A stretch of 37,765 nt of DNA from Bacteroidales bacterium (GTDB lineage: Bacteria; Bacteroidota; Bacteroidia; Bacteroidales; UBA932). The notes beneath the pieces are model-generated. The model ran no database searches, was not told where the DNA came from, and saw only the letters and a list, made by a program, of their open reading frames with translations. The position numbers were made by a program, and so were the translations under genes. Location: NCBI GenBank assembly GCA_022653735.1, contig JALCSU010000002.1, positions 93,643-131,407 of the forward strand, written 5' to 3'. Below are positions 24,553 to 33,333 of the stretch, in pieces. Position 1 is the stretch's first letter, and each line of letters begins with the position of its first letter.

Positions 24553-24589
24553 CTCGTAAGAGCATCAGCCATGTGCTGATGTTTACGAG
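24553..24589 (-). promoter_or_regulatory. hairpin containing the nqrF stop codon
   Basis: An outer stem CTCGTAA/TTACGAG (24553-24559, 24583-24589) and an inner stem CATCAGC/GCTGATG (24563-24569, 24575-24581) stack on each other. The nqrF stop codon (24583-24585) is in the outer stem. It may protect the mRNA 3' end. Confidence 0.4.
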
Positions 24590-25851
24590 AAGTTATCGTA
24601 GAGAATGCTCTCAGGTGGAACTCCCAAGCTGTCAAGCAGATTATTCACCGAGGCAACCATCATAGGAGGACCGCACATGAAGTATTTGATGTCTTCAGGA
24701 GCTTCGTGGTTCTTGAGATAGGTCTCGTACATGACATTGTGCACGAAACCTGCCGTGTATTTGACACCGGCAGCATCCGCTGCTGGATCAGGACGGTCAA
24801 GAGCCAGATGGAAGTGGAAGTTAGGATACTCCTTCTCGATCTCAGCATAGTCCTCGAGGTAGAATGCCTCGACAAGGCTACGAGCGCCATAGAAGAAGTT
24901 CACAGTCCTCTTGGTGTGCAAAGTCTTGAACAGATGCATGATGTGGCTGCGGAGAGGAGCCATGCCTGCGCCACCGCCCACGAAGATATATTCCATGTCC
25001 TCAGGATCATTCTTAGGCAGCAGGAATTCTCCGAACGGACCGGAGATCCACACCTTGTCGCCAGGCTTGCGCGTGAACACGTAGGATGAAGCAACTCCCG
25101 GAGGAACCGGCAGCATCTTGAACACGCCTTTAGGCTGGCTCCTGTCGAACGGAGGAGTAGCGATGCGGACATTCAGCTTTATGATGTCGCCCTCAGCAGG
25201 ATAAGAGGCCATTGAATATGCCCTGACGGTCGGCACGGTGTTCTTAGCTTTGATGCCAAAGAATCCGTATTTCTCCCAGTCCTTCCTGTAAGTGTCATCA
25301 ACGTCAATGTCCTTGAAGTCGATGTCGTAAGCCGGTATGTCAATCTGGATGTACTCACCGGACTTGAAATCCAGGTGTTCTCCAGCAGGAAGTTTTACGG
25401 TGAACTCCTTGATGAAGGTCGCCACGTTCTTGTTGGAAATCACCTCGCATTCGAGTTTCTTTACGCTGAGCGTTGACTCAGGAACCTGTATTTTAAGGTT
25501 GTCTTTGATTTTAACCTGGCAGCCCAGGCGATAGCCGGATTTGATCTGCTTGCGGTTGAAGAATCCTACCTCGGTCGGAAGAATGGTTCCGCCACCCTCA
25601 AGCACTTGTATCTTACATTGCCCGCAGTTGGCCTTGCCGCCGCATGCGGAAGGCAGGAAGATTTTCTGGCTTGCCAAGGTGTGCATTACGTCCCCGCCCT
25701 GTGGCACGTCCAAGACCTTCTTGCCATCATTGATGTCTATTTTCACCGTGCCTTCTGGCGTCAGCTTCGCTTTAACGAAGAGGAGCAGGATTACCAGAAT
25801 CAACGTCACCAGCGTGATAGTGAAGATTGATGAAATTAATGTTGAAAACAT
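24583..25851 (-). CDS. nqrF: Na+-NQR subunit F, NADH dehydrogenase
   Basis: This 422-residue subunit accepts electrons from NADH. An N-terminal membrane helix (about 5-27) anchors it. The 2Fe-2S ferredoxin domain has Cys70, Cys76, Cys79 and Cys111 (ACGGKANCGQC...RLGC). The ferredoxin-reductase module has the FAD motif RAYSMASYP, the NAD-binding GGGAGMAPLRSH and the C-terminal YFMCGPPMM. The length and the conserved aromatic end are normal. It is the last gene of the operon, followed by a hairpin and a terminator. Confidence 0.97.
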   Translation of the reverse strand: MFSTLISSIFTITLVTLILVILLLFVKAKLTPEGTVKIDINDGKKVLDVPQGGDVMHTLASQKIFLPSACGGKANCGQCKIQVLEGGGTILPTEVGFFNRKQIKSGYRLGCQVKIKDNLKIQVPESTLSVKKLECEVISNKNVATFIKEFTVKLPAGEHLDFKSGEYIQIDIPAYDIDFKDIDVDDTYRKDWEKYGFFGIKAKNTVPTVRAYSMASYPAEGDIIKLNVRIATPPFDRSQPKGVFKMLPVPPGVASSYVFTRKPGDKVWISGPFGEFLLPKNDPEDMEYIFVGGGAGMAPLRSHIMHLFKTLHTKRTVNFFYGARSLVEAFYLEDYAEIEKEYPNFHFHLALDRPDPAADAAGVKYTAGFVHNVMYETYLKNHEAPEDIKYFMCGPPMMVASVNNLLDSLGVPPESILYDNFS

Positions 25852-25866
25852 AGTTCTGCCTCCTGT

Positions 25867-26481
25867 TTAAAGTGAAATGCCCATGAAGGTCATGAATGCC
25901 ATGGCCATCAGACCAACCGTTATGAACGTTATGCCGATGCCCTTGAGTGCAGGCGGCACATTCGAATATTGCATCTTTTCCCTGATCGCAGCCAGCGTGA
26001 CTATTGCGAGGAACCAGCCTATTCCGGATCCAAGCGCGTAGACGGCCGACTCTCCGACATTGACGAAGTCTTTGTTCTGCATGAACAGGGAACCTCCAAG
26101 GATGGCGCAGTTCACTGCTATCAGAGGAAGATATATTCCCAGGGATGCATACAGCGCAGGAGCGAATTTCTCAACGACCATCTCAACCAATTGAGTTATG
26201 GCAGCTATGACCGCTATGAATATTATGAAGCTCAGGAAGCTGAGATCCACGTCCTTGAAGCTGTCGCCCAGCCAGGAAAGAGCCCCCGGCAGCAGAACGT
26301 ATTTGTTCAGCAGGTAGTTTATAGGCAGGGTCACGAATAGCACGAAAATAACGGCCAGACCGAGACCGGACGCAGTCTTCACATTTTTGGATACCGCCAG
26401 GTAAGAGCACATACCCAGGAAGTAGGCAAAAATCATGTTGTCAACGAAGATTGACTTTATGAATAAGTTTAAATATTCCAT
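25867..26481 (-). CDS. nqrE: Na+-NQR subunit E
   Basis: A 204-residue integral membrane subunit with six hydrophobic segments and the symmetric NCAILGGS half-motif. NqrD and NqrE are homologues that embrace an Fe-S centre in the middle of the membrane with conserved cysteines. [23 protein letters not shown] is the family start. It lies between nqrD and nqrF with gaps of 19 and 15 bp. Confidence 0.96.
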   Translation of the reverse strand: MEYLNLFIKSIFVDNMIFAYFLGMCSYLAVSKNVKTASGLGLAVIFVLFVTLPINYLLNKYVLLPGALSWLGDSFKDVDLSFLSFIIFIAVIAAITQLVEMVVEKFAPALYASLGIYLPLIAVNCAILGGSLFMQNKDFVNVGESAVYALGSGIGWFLAIVTLAAIREKMQYSNVPPALKGIGITFITVGLMAMAFMTFMGISL

Positions 26482-26500
26482 ATTCGGTTTCTGTCTTTAG

Positions 26501-27121
26501 TTATTTCTCTTGGAGATCTTTTTGTATGCCTCTCTGTATCCAGATGATGCAGCCAATAAGAATCAGCGCCATCGGAGGGAGGATGACAAGCCCGTTGTTC
26601 ATGTAGCCGGCAGCGTAGAATGACTCAGGAATAATTCTGAGTCCGAACAGAGTGCCGGAACCGAAGAGCTCGCGGAAGAAAGACACTACTATTAATATCA
26701 GTCCGTAGCCTACCCCATTAGCCAAGCCATCCAGAAGTGAAGGAATCGGCTTGTTTCCAAGCGCGAAAGCCTCGATGCGTCCCATGACGATGCAGTTCGT
26801 GATTATAAGTCCGATGTATACGGACAGTTGTTTATCTATGCCGTAAGCATAGGCTTTGAGCACCTGATCCACGAGAATGACCATGAGGGCCACGACGACC
26901 AGCTGAACGATGATTCTCACGCGGTTTGGAATAGTGTTCCTAAGGAGTGAGAGCACGAAGCTCGACAGACCGGTCACGATGGTAACTGAGAGAGCCATCA
27001 CAAGGGCTCCCTTCATTTCTACCGTAACGGCTAGAGAGGAGCAGATGCCGAGTACCAGCACGGTAATCGGATTACCCTTGAAAATAGGGTTCAAAATTGT
27101 TTCTTTAAGATTTGCATTCAT
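26501..27121 (-). CDS. nqrD: Na+-NQR subunit D
   Basis: A 206-residue membrane subunit with about six helices, the start NPIFKGNPITVLVLGICSSLAV and the NCIVMGRIEAFA segment typical of NqrD/RnfE. It partners NqrE in electron transfer across the membrane and in the sodium path. It lies 14 bp after nqrC. Confidence 0.96.
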   Translation of the reverse strand: MNANLKETILNPIFKGNPITVLVLGICSSLAVTVEMKGALVMALSVTIVTGLSSFVLSLLRNTIPNRVRIIVQLVVVALMVILVDQVLKAYAYGIDKQLSVYIGLIITNCIVMGRIEAFALGNKPIPSLLDGLANGVGYGLILIVVSFFRELFGSGTLFGLRIIPESFYAAGYMNNGLVILPPMALILIGCIIWIQRGIQKDLQEK

Positions 27122-27135
27122 ATTCCTATTCTCCT

Positions 27136-27954
27136 CTATTTAATGTCAGCCGTGTCTGCAGGGGCAGCCGTCGTGTCGGCAGGCTGAGCAGATGTCATAG
27201 CTGGGGCGGACCCGTTATTGGAAAGATAAGGCTTATATGCAGCCAGCCAGGTGTCTATTGCTGCAGAGAGACCCTTGGACGTCATCGTGGCTCCGGTAAT
27301 GGCATCAATGGCATTCTGCTGGTCTTTCGGCGCACCGCCCTTTACTATCGAGAATATAGGACTGGCGTTGTAATCTGCGGCCTTTCCTACGAATTCAGCC
27401 CTGAAGCTAGGATCGTCCTTGATCTTCGCTCCAAGTCCAGGAGTCTCGCTCGCATGGTCGAAGTAGGCACCAACGAAAGTCTTGTCGTCCTGGCTGAATG
27501 CGAGATAGCCCCAAATCGGCCCCCAGAGGCCTGCTCCGTAGCAAGGCACTACGGTTACGTCCTTCCCGTCTTTCGTGAATATGTAGACAGGGAGCTCAAC
27601 GTCCTTCTTTCCACGGATATTATTGTCCTGAGCCTTCAGGTTGTCGATCAATTCTATCTTATTGACATCAGTGCTGAGGTCGCGGATTTTCTGGCCTTGG
27701 GCATTGATGGCGAAAGCAGATTTGATATTCTTTGAATATGCTTCCAGAACCTTGTCGTTTCCCATCGAAGAGCACTCTTCCTTGGAGTAGAATTGGGCTG
27801 CGGTGAGCATCTGGCTGATGGTCTCGGCCTTGGCATTCGCATCCTGCTTAGGCTTCAGCGCCATGGAGGCGTAAGCCAGTATCGCAGCCACCAGAACTAC
27901 GATGATCGTCGAATATATTACTGTATATGCGTTTCCGTTCGTATTCATATTCAT
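27136..27954 (-). CDS. nqrC: Na+-NQR subunit C, covalent FMN carrier
   Basis: From the ATG at 27954 (a TTG one codon earlier is also open) the subunit has 272 residues: one N-terminal membrane helix and a periplasmic FMN-binding domain. The flavinylation site is TGATMTS, with FMN expected on the Thr of the GAT triplet, about residue 223. The C-terminus carries an Ala/Thr-rich tail absent from proteobacterial NqrC. An ApbE-type flavin transferase is needed and is not in this window. Confidence 0.95.
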   Translation of the reverse strand: MNMNTNGNAYTVIYSTIIVVLVAAILAYASMALKPKQDANAKAETISQMLTAAQFYSKEECSSMGNDKVLEAYSKNIKSAFAINAQGQKIRDLSTDVNKIELIDNLKAQDNNIRGKKDVELPVYIFTKDGKDVTVVPCYGAGLWGPIWGYLAFSQDDKTFVGAYFDHASETPGLGAKIKDDPSFRAEFVGKAADYNASPIFSIVKGGAPKDQQNAIDAITGATMTSKGLSAAIDTWLAAYKPYLSNNGSAPAMTSAQPADTTAAPADTADIK

Positions 27955-27960
27955 CAATTT

Positions 27961-29112
27961 TTAAGCGAGTTTAGCCTTTTTTGCTCTTCTGCTGATAGCT
28001 GCGCTAGTCACGCAATAGTCGATGAGAGGAGCGAACGTGTTCATGAGAAGTATGCTGAGCATCATGCCTTCTGCGTAACCAGGGTTGAACAGCCTCACGG
28101 TCACGCAGAGCGCTCCGACCAGGAATCCGAAGATCCACTTGCCGGTCTCGGTCTGGGCGGATGTAACAGGGTCGGTGGCCATGAAGACGGTTCCGAAGAG
28201 GAATCCGCCCATGATGAGCTGAGTCCATGCCGGCACAGCGGTGGCACCGCTAACGTTGCCAAGCCAGCCTACGAAGAGAGCGCCAATGACGGAAGACAGC
28301 ATGATTTTCCAACTTCCTATGCCGGTCCAGAGCAGGATTACTGCACCGATCAAGATGGCGATCACAGAGGTCTCGCCAACGGAGCCCGGGATGGTTCCCA
28401 AGAACATATCCATGTAAGAGAAGTGATCCGTGAGAGGGGTTACGGCATCCTTGCATTCGCCAAGGAATGAGAGCGGAGTCGCCCCAGACACAGCGTCGGG
28501 AAGCGCCTCTCCATGCTTGAGGGCAATCCAGCACATTGAACCTGACATCTTGCTCGGGTAAGAGAAGAACAGGAACGCACGTGCCAGCAAGGCCGGATTC
28601 AAGAAGTTCATTCCGGTGCCTCCGAAGACCTCCTTGCCGAATATGACTGCGAAAGCGACTGCGATCGCGAGCATCCAGAGAGGAACGTCCACGGGAACGA
28701 TGAGAGGGATCAGCATTCCGCTCACCAGATAACCCTCGCTGACTTCTTCGCCGCATATCTGGGCGAACATGAATTCTATTGCCAGGCCGACGATGTAAGA
28801 AACTAGGTAGAGTGGGAGCACTTTCAGGAAACCGAAGCCGAACTGACGCCAGAAGCCCCAGTCGGTTCCCATAACCACATTATGCTCATGTCCTACATTC
28901 CACATGCCGAACAATGCGCAAGGGACGAGGGCAATTACGACTATGATTAATATTCTTTTCAGGTCGATAGAGTCTCTCACGTGAGAGCCTGTCTTTGTCA
29001 CAGTGCCAGGTACCCTGAGGAAAGTGTCAAAGGCATCCACTGTAGAATGCAGCCATCCCAATTTTCCGCCTTTCTCGAAAAGGCCCGGCTGCTTAGTATT
29101 GTTTTCTTCCAT
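27961..29112 (-). CDS. nqrB: Na+-NQR subunit B, covalent FMN and riboflavin site
   Basis: This 383-residue subunit has about ten membrane helices and an N-terminal cytoplasmic stretch. The flavinylation motif VSGATPLS places FMN on Thr212. GTGMNFLNPALLARAFLFFSYP is a family signature. NqrB carries the main sodium-translocating and quinone-linked segment. It is placed between nqrA and nqrC with gaps of 12 and 6 bp. Confidence 0.97.
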   Translation of the reverse strand: MEENNTKQPGLFEKGGKLGWLHSTVDAFDTFLRVPGTVTKTGSHVRDSIDLKRILIIVVIALVPCALFGMWNVGHEHNVVMGTDWGFWRQFGFGFLKVLPLYLVSYIVGLAIEFMFAQICGEEVSEGYLVSGMLIPLIVPVDVPLWMLAIAVAFAVIFGKEVFGGTGMNFLNPALLARAFLFFSYPSKMSGSMCWIALKHGEALPDAVSGATPLSFLGECKDAVTPLTDHFSYMDMFLGTIPGSVGETSVIAILIGAVILLWTGIGSWKIMLSSVIGALFVGWLGNVSGATAVPAWTQLIMGGFLFGTVFMATDPVTSAQTETGKWIFGFLVGALCVTVRLFNPGYAEGMMLSILLMNTFAPLIDYCVTSAAISRRAKKAKLA

Positions 29113-29124
29113 AATGAGTTCCTT

Positions 29125-30471
29125 TTAAGCCATTTCCTTTATCATGAGATCGATGCCTTTGCTGATGATCTCCTGTATGTCGTTCTTCGAAGGATCGACG
29201 AACTCGCACAGGGCAAGATCCTCTGGCAGAACCTCGTATATTCCGAATTTCTCCATATTGTCAATGTCGCCAGCTATGCAGGCTTTTATCAGATAGATCG
29301 GGAAGATGTCCATAGGAAGCACTTTCTCGTAGACATCCGACATCAGGAAGGCGCGTACCCCTCCGTGAGTGTTTGTATCCATCGAATATTTCTTCTTCGG
29401 AGACAGCCATGAGAAGTAAGACTTCGTGGAGCTGTACTGGCTGAATCTGAATGGCTTCGCCCATCCGAGAACCTCTCTCTCCCTGCCTTCGCCCAGGAGC
29501 GTTACCTGGGTGTCGAAGAAGCCGGTGTAGCCATCTTCGCCAACATTCTCTCCCGTGAGAGGGTCCCCGCTCACGAAACGGATTTCCTGCTTGGAAGCAT
29601 CGTAGAAGTCGGCAAGAGCCTTAACCGGAATTCCTGGCAGGGCTTCAACGTACGCCGGGTTGATGGCGGCAGGCCCTGTGACTGCGATTTTCCTGCGCAA
29701 GTCAAGCTTGCCGGTCCTCAGCAGCTTTCCGAACGCCGCGAGAAGCACAGGGGCTACAGTCCACACGGTTTCTCCTTTCTGAATAGGAGAAATGTGGCTG
29801 ATTTGCACTCCTACATTGCCAGCAGGGTGCTTGTCGCCTTTCACGGTCCAAATCGTAGCATCTTTCAGCTTAGCGAAAGCGGAATCGGCGGAATTCACGC
29901 AGATGTTCACCTTTGCGATTTTCGATAGGGCTGTCACGGCAGCCTGGATGTCTTCGGCTTCGCCTTTCAGAATGAATTCTGTGTCGGCACACAAAGGGGC
30001 GGTGCTGAAAGCGGAAACGAAAATAGCCTTAGGAGTAACAGCCGGATTAGCAATCACGCCGTAAGGCCTTTGAATTAGCGAAAGCCAGAGACCGCTCTTC
30101 AGGAGGGTTTCCTTGACCCCTTCCGCATTCAGCGCAGAAGGATCCTTCACGCCGAAGTCAATGGAGTCGTTGGAACCATCCGATTTGATGAGAACGGCAA
30201 GAAGTTTTCTCTTGTCACCCCTTACGATCTGCTGGACAGTCCCGCTGAGCGGAGAAGTGAGAAGAATATTCAGATTCTTCTTGTCTTCCAGCAGTGGAGA
30301 GCCCGCGGAGACTTTGTCTCCCTCCTTGACCAGAAGCCTAGGAGAGAAGCCCTTGAAGTCGGTAGGCTTGACTGCCGCAACGTCTTGCGCGATCGTTTTC
30401 TTTGTCTCAAGGGCAGCCGTTCCTGCGATAGGAATGTTCAGGCCCTTTTTCAAATCGATGTTGTTTGACAT
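29125..30471 (-). CDS. nqrA: Na+-NQR subunit A
   Basis: This 448-residue peripheral subunit starts with IDLKKGLNIPIAGTA, typical of NqrA, and includes the biotinyl-like domain and the SLBB-like fold. It contributes to the quinone site on the cytoplasmic face. As first gene of the operon it follows a -7 box at 30519-30512. The complete six-gene order A-F shows a working sodium pump that couples NADH oxidation to a sodium gradient, usual in Bacteroidales. Confidence 0.97.
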   Translation of the reverse strand: MSNNIDLKKGLNIPIAGTAALETKKTIAQDVAAVKPTDFKGFSPRLLVKEGDKVSAGSPLLEDKKNLNILLTSPLSGTVQQIVRGDKRKLLAVLIKSDGSNDSIDFGVKDPSALNAEGVKETLLKSGLWLSLIQRPYGVIANPAVTPKAIFVSAFSTAPLCADTEFILKGEAEDIQAAVTALSKIAKVNICVNSADSAFAKLKDATIWTVKGDKHPAGNVGVQISHISPIQKGETVWTVAPVLLAAFGKLLRTGKLDLRRKIAVTGPAAINPAYVEALPGIPVKALADFYDASKQEIRFVSGDPLTGENVGEDGYTGFFDTQVTLLGEGREREVLGWAKPFRFSQYSSTKSYFSWLSPKKKYSMDTNTHGGVRAFLMSDVYEKVLPMDIFPIYLIKACIAGDIDNMEKFGIYEVLPEDLALCEFVDPSKNDIQEIISKGIDLMIKEMA

Positions 30472-30511
30472 TATGTTTTAATTAGTTAAAAAGAATTTCC
30501 AAAATCCGGTG

Positions 30512-30519
30512 CGAAGGTA
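30512..30519 (-). promoter_or_regulatory. -7 box of the nqr operon
   Basis: TACCTTCG on the minus strand, 7 of 8 to TAnnTTTG, with a predicted leader of about 33 nt. It overlaps the region of the divergent uvrD promoter. Confidence 0.5.
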
Positions 30520-30531
30520 CGCATTTTTTAC

Positions 30532-30539
30532 TAATTTTG
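30532..30539 (+). promoter_or_regulatory. -7 box of the UvrD-like helicase gene, near-leaderless
   Basis: TAATTTTG, exact consensus. It overlaps the in-frame TTG at 30537, so the ATG at 30549, ten bases after the box, is the start. Confidence 0.6.
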
Positions 30540-30548
30540 TGGCATATT

Positions 30549-33038
30549 ATGGATAAAGAAAACGCGATTTTTGAGGGGCTGAACGCGGAGCAGAGAGATG
30601 CGGTCAGCAGCATTGACGGACCGGTGCTGATTGTTGCTGGCGCAGGATCCGGGAAGACTAGGGTTTTGACCAGCCGGATCGCATTGATCTTGGGCAGGGG
30701 AGTGGATCCTTCCAGAATCATGGCGCTGACTTTCACGAAGAAAGCCGCGAACGAGATGAAGGAGAGGATTGCCATGATGGTAGGGAAAAGAAATGCATGG
30801 AAGCTCTGCATGGGCACGTTCCATTCCATATTCATAAGATTCCTAAGAGAATATTCTTCTTTCCTGGGCTATCCTGCGAATTTCACCATTTACGACACAT
30901 CTGACTCCATTAGCGCAATAAAAGCCTGCCTGAAGGCATTGGGACTGGATGATAAAGTCTACAAGCCTAGGGATGTTCTCTCACGGATATCCCTTGCCAA
31001 GAACAATTTATTCACTGCGGCATCATACAGTGCCAACGCGAAGGCTTTGGAAGACGATGCCAGGTCCAGGAAGCCAAGAATATGCGACATTTATAATATG
31101 TATTCAGAGAAGTGCAAACTCTCAGGAGTCATGGACTTCGATGACATATTGTTGAATATGAATATATTGCTTCGGCATAACGCAGAAGCGAAGGAGTCCA
31201 TTTCCTCCAGGTTCGACTACATCCTTGTCGATGAGTATCAGGACACGAACTTCGCCCAATACCTCATCTTGAAGCAACTGACCGAGAAGCATAAAAATAT
31301 CTGCGTCGTGGGGGATGACTCTCAGTCCATTTACGCATTCCGAGGCGCTAAGATCGAGAATATATTGAATTTCAAGAAGGACTATCCGGAGTGCAAGATT
31401 TTCCGCCTGGAAAAGAATTATCGTTCTACGGCGAATATTGTAAATGCAGCTAATTCATTGATAGCCAAGAATGAGAATAGGATTCCGAAAAACTGCGTCT
31501 CCGTTGGCGACGCAGGGGATAAAATTAGCATACTGGACAATTTCTCCGAGCAAGAAGAAGCCCTGAGCATAGCCTCTGAGATTATCTCGCGGATGGAAAC
31601 TGAGCATGCGGCCTATCAAGACTTCGCAATATTATATAGGACTAATTCCCAGTCACGAGCCCTTGAGGAGGCCCTTCGCAGGCGTAACCTCCCTTATATG
31701 ATATATTCAGGAAACTCTTTCTACGACAGGGCAGAGGTGAAGGACATGATGGCCTACTTCAAGCTGGTGATGAACGTTCATGACAATGAATCTTTCAAAA
31801 GGGCCGTGAACATGCCGGCGAGGGGAATTGGAAAGACTTCCATAGCTAACTTGGAGAATATGTCCAGGGCACTTGGGGTTTCGATGTTTAAGGCTGCGTA
31901 TTCTGAAAATTTCGCCGAATACGGCTTGAAGGCACCTGCAGTGGCCAGGATTCGCTCTTTCTGCGAGATGATCAATAAATATGCTTCCGTGGCAGAAAAA
32001 ACTAACGCTGATGAAGTTGCGTCGGGACTCTCGAAAGATAGCGGTCTATACGCATTTTATAAGAGCGACCAAAGCGTGGAAGGGCAGTCGAGGGCAGGCA
32101 ACATCGAGGAACTGCTGAACAGCGTCACCCAGTTCATAGAGGAAAGACAGAATGAATATCTCGAAGAACTTGCTGCTGACAGTGATTCGGTAAACCCTGA
32201 TGCAGTGCAGTACCCGGTAGTTACGCTTGGAGAATATCTGGAGAACGTCTCATTGCTTACGGGCGTAGATTCTTCCGATGAAGAGGATTCGCATAATAAG
32301 ATAGCTTTGATGACGGTTCATTCGGCAAAAGGACTTGAATTCCCTTACGTATTCGTAGCAGGCCTTGAGGAAAATTTGTTCCCGTCTGGTGGCATGCTGG
32401 CTTCGCCACGAGATATTGAAGAAGAGCGAAGACTCTTTTACGTGGCGATTACCAGGGCGAAAAAGAAAGTCTGGCTTTCATTCGCTCAGACCAGAATGCG
32501 TAATGGCCGTCACGAATCCAATTCTCCTAGCCGTTTCATAGGTGAGATAGACCCGCAATATATTTCTAACCCTTTGAGTGAAAATGATTTCCGTGAGCCA
32601 GAAGAGGATGATTTTCCGAAGTTCAGAGGATTTGGTTCCTGGGGCGGCTCCTCAGGGGGATATGGCAGACGTTCGTCTTCAGGGAGTTATGGTAAACCTT
32701 TCGGACGTCCATCTTCGGGGAGTTACGGGCAGTCCGGACCAGTGGAATATATTCATTCGCCTAAGCCGAGGGCATCCGCACCTGCATCTCCGAGCCCTTT
32801 CGTAAGGAAGGCTCCGTTGCCGCCGAAGGCTGATGACCAGCTATTCAAGGCGCTGACTCCAGAGGAACTGATGTCCCGCATCAAGGTTGGACAGAACGTC
32901 GAGCATAATCGTTTCGGAAAAGGTAAGGTTCTGGAAGTGTCTGGAAGTTATCCAGACATGAAAACCAAGATTTCTTTCGACAAGTACGGAGACAAAATCT
33001 TGCTTTTGAAGTATGCGAAGATGAAAATCCTGTCGTGA
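30549..33038 (+). CDS. ATP-dependent DNA helicase, UvrD/PcrA family
   Basis: From the ATG at 30549 (MDKENAIFEGLNAEQ) the protein has 829 residues. It is an SF1A 3'-5' helicase for nucleotide excision and mismatch repair and for removal of stalled complexes. Visible motifs are Q (LNAEQRDAV), Walker A (AGAGSGKTR), Ia (ALTFTKKAA), II (VDEYQDTN), III (GDDSQSIYAFRGA), IV (NYRST), V (MTVHSAKGLEFPYVF) and VI (YVAITRAKK). A Gly/Ser-rich linker (about 695-745) leads to the C-terminal PcrA-type RNA-polymerase-binding module (VGQNVEHNRFGKGKVLEV). Confidence 0.96.
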   Translation: MDKENAIFEGLNAEQRDAVSSIDGPVLIVAGAGSGKTRVLTSRIALILGRGVDPSRIMALTFTKKAANEMKERIAMMVGKRNAWKLCMGTFHSIFIRFLREYSSFLGYPANFTIYDTSDSISAIKACLKALGLDDKVYKPRDVLSRISLAKNNLFTAASYSANAKALEDDARSRKPRICDIYNMYSEKCKLSGVMDFDDILLNMNILLRHNAEAKESISSRFDYILVDEYQDTNFAQYLILKQLTEKHKNICVVGDDSQSIYAFRGAKIENILNFKKDYPECKIFRLEKNYRSTANIVNAANSLIAKNENRIPKNCVSVGDAGDKISILDNFSEQEEALSIASEIISRMETEHAAYQDFAILYRTNSQSRALEEALRRRNLPYMIYSGNSFYDRAEVKDMMAYFKLVMNVHDNESFKRAVNMPARGIGKTSIANLENMSRALGVSMFKAAYSENFAEYGLKAPAVARIRSFCEMINKYASVAEKTNADEVASGLSKDSGLYAFYKSDQSVEGQSRAGNIEELLNSVTQFIEERQNEYLEELAADSDSVNPDAVQYPVVTLGEYLENVSLLTGVDSSDEEDSHNKIALMTVHSAKGLEFPYVFVAGLEENLFPSGGMLASPRDIEEERRLFYVAITRAKKKVWLSFAQTRMRNGRHESNSPSRFIGEIDPQYISNPLSENDFREPEEDDFPKFRGFGSWGGSSGGYGRRSSSGSYGKPFGRPSSGSYGQSGPVEYIHSPKPRASAPASPSPFVRKAPLPPKADDQLFKALTPEELMSRIKVGQNVEHNRFGKGKVLEVSGSYPDMKTKISFDKYGDKILLLKYAKMKILS

Positions 33039-33046
33039 TTCTTCTC

Positions 33047-33062
33047 ATAAAAACAGAAATTT
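33047..33062 (+). repeat. 16-mer ATAAAAACAGAAATTT, copy 1
   Basis: The first of three exact copies. It lies 34 bp upstream of the -7 box of the small-RNA candidate, a usual distance for an activator or UP-like site. Confidence 0.6.
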
Positions 33063-33095
33063 TCGCAAAGAATTTGTTTTATTAAAATAAAAATG

Positions 33096-33103
33096 TAACT
33101 TTG
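33096..33103 (+). promoter_or_regulatory. -7 box of the second candidate small RNA
   Basis: TAACTTTG, exact consensus, with TTTG at 33073-33076 at the expected -33 distance. Confidence 0.6.
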
Positions 33104-33109
33104 GTACGA

Positions 33110-33178
33110 AGTTTTTCATAGTTTAAGTTTAGGTTAAGTGGCGGGGAGAACGCAGCGATGCGATCTCCTCGTTTTTTT
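33110..33178 (+). ncRNA. candidate small RNA, about 70 nt
   Basis: A promoter (33096-33103) and a strong terminator (33142-33178) frame a short transcript without an open frame. The 5' part is U/A/G-rich and single-stranded in appearance (TTTCATAGTTTAAGTTTAGG). The DUF4493 gene downstream has its own promoter after the terminator, so this is probably a free-standing RNA. It could be a trans-acting regulator; no family recognised. Confidence 0.5.
33142..33178 (+). terminator. strong rho-independent terminator
   Basis: CGGGGAGAACGC pairs with GCGATCTCCTCG, with one internal mismatch, and is followed by seven T's. Confidence 0.85.
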
Positions 33179-33214
33179 ATGTGCCCTGTGGCCCTCTCTG
33201 AGAGCATATTCATT

Positions 33215-33262
33215 TATAAAAACAGAAATTTTTATTTCTTTATATCAATTTTCTGTTTTTAG
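33215..33262. repeat. 16-mer copy 2 and its inverted partner
   Basis: ATAAAAACAGAAATTT (33216-33231) is followed by TTTTCTGTTTTTAG (33249-33262), giving a perfect inverted repeat of about 12 bp (TAAAAACAGAAA/TTTCTGTTTTTA) with a 21-bp AT-rich spacer. It ends 24 bp before the -7 box of the surface operon, so it is placed like an operator. Confidence 0.6.
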
Positions 33263-33285
33263 AAATCATTTTCATGCCTAATACA

Positions 33286-33293
33286 TAGTTTTG
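33286..33293 (+). promoter_or_regulatory. -7 box of the surface operon
   Basis: TAGTTTTG, exact consensus, with a predicted leader of about 34 nt containing a small TGGCA/TGCCA hairpin before the ATG at 33334. Confidence 0.5.
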
Positions 33294-33333
33294 CTGTCGG
33301 TTGGCACGGTGCCACCAGTAAAATTTATCCTCT

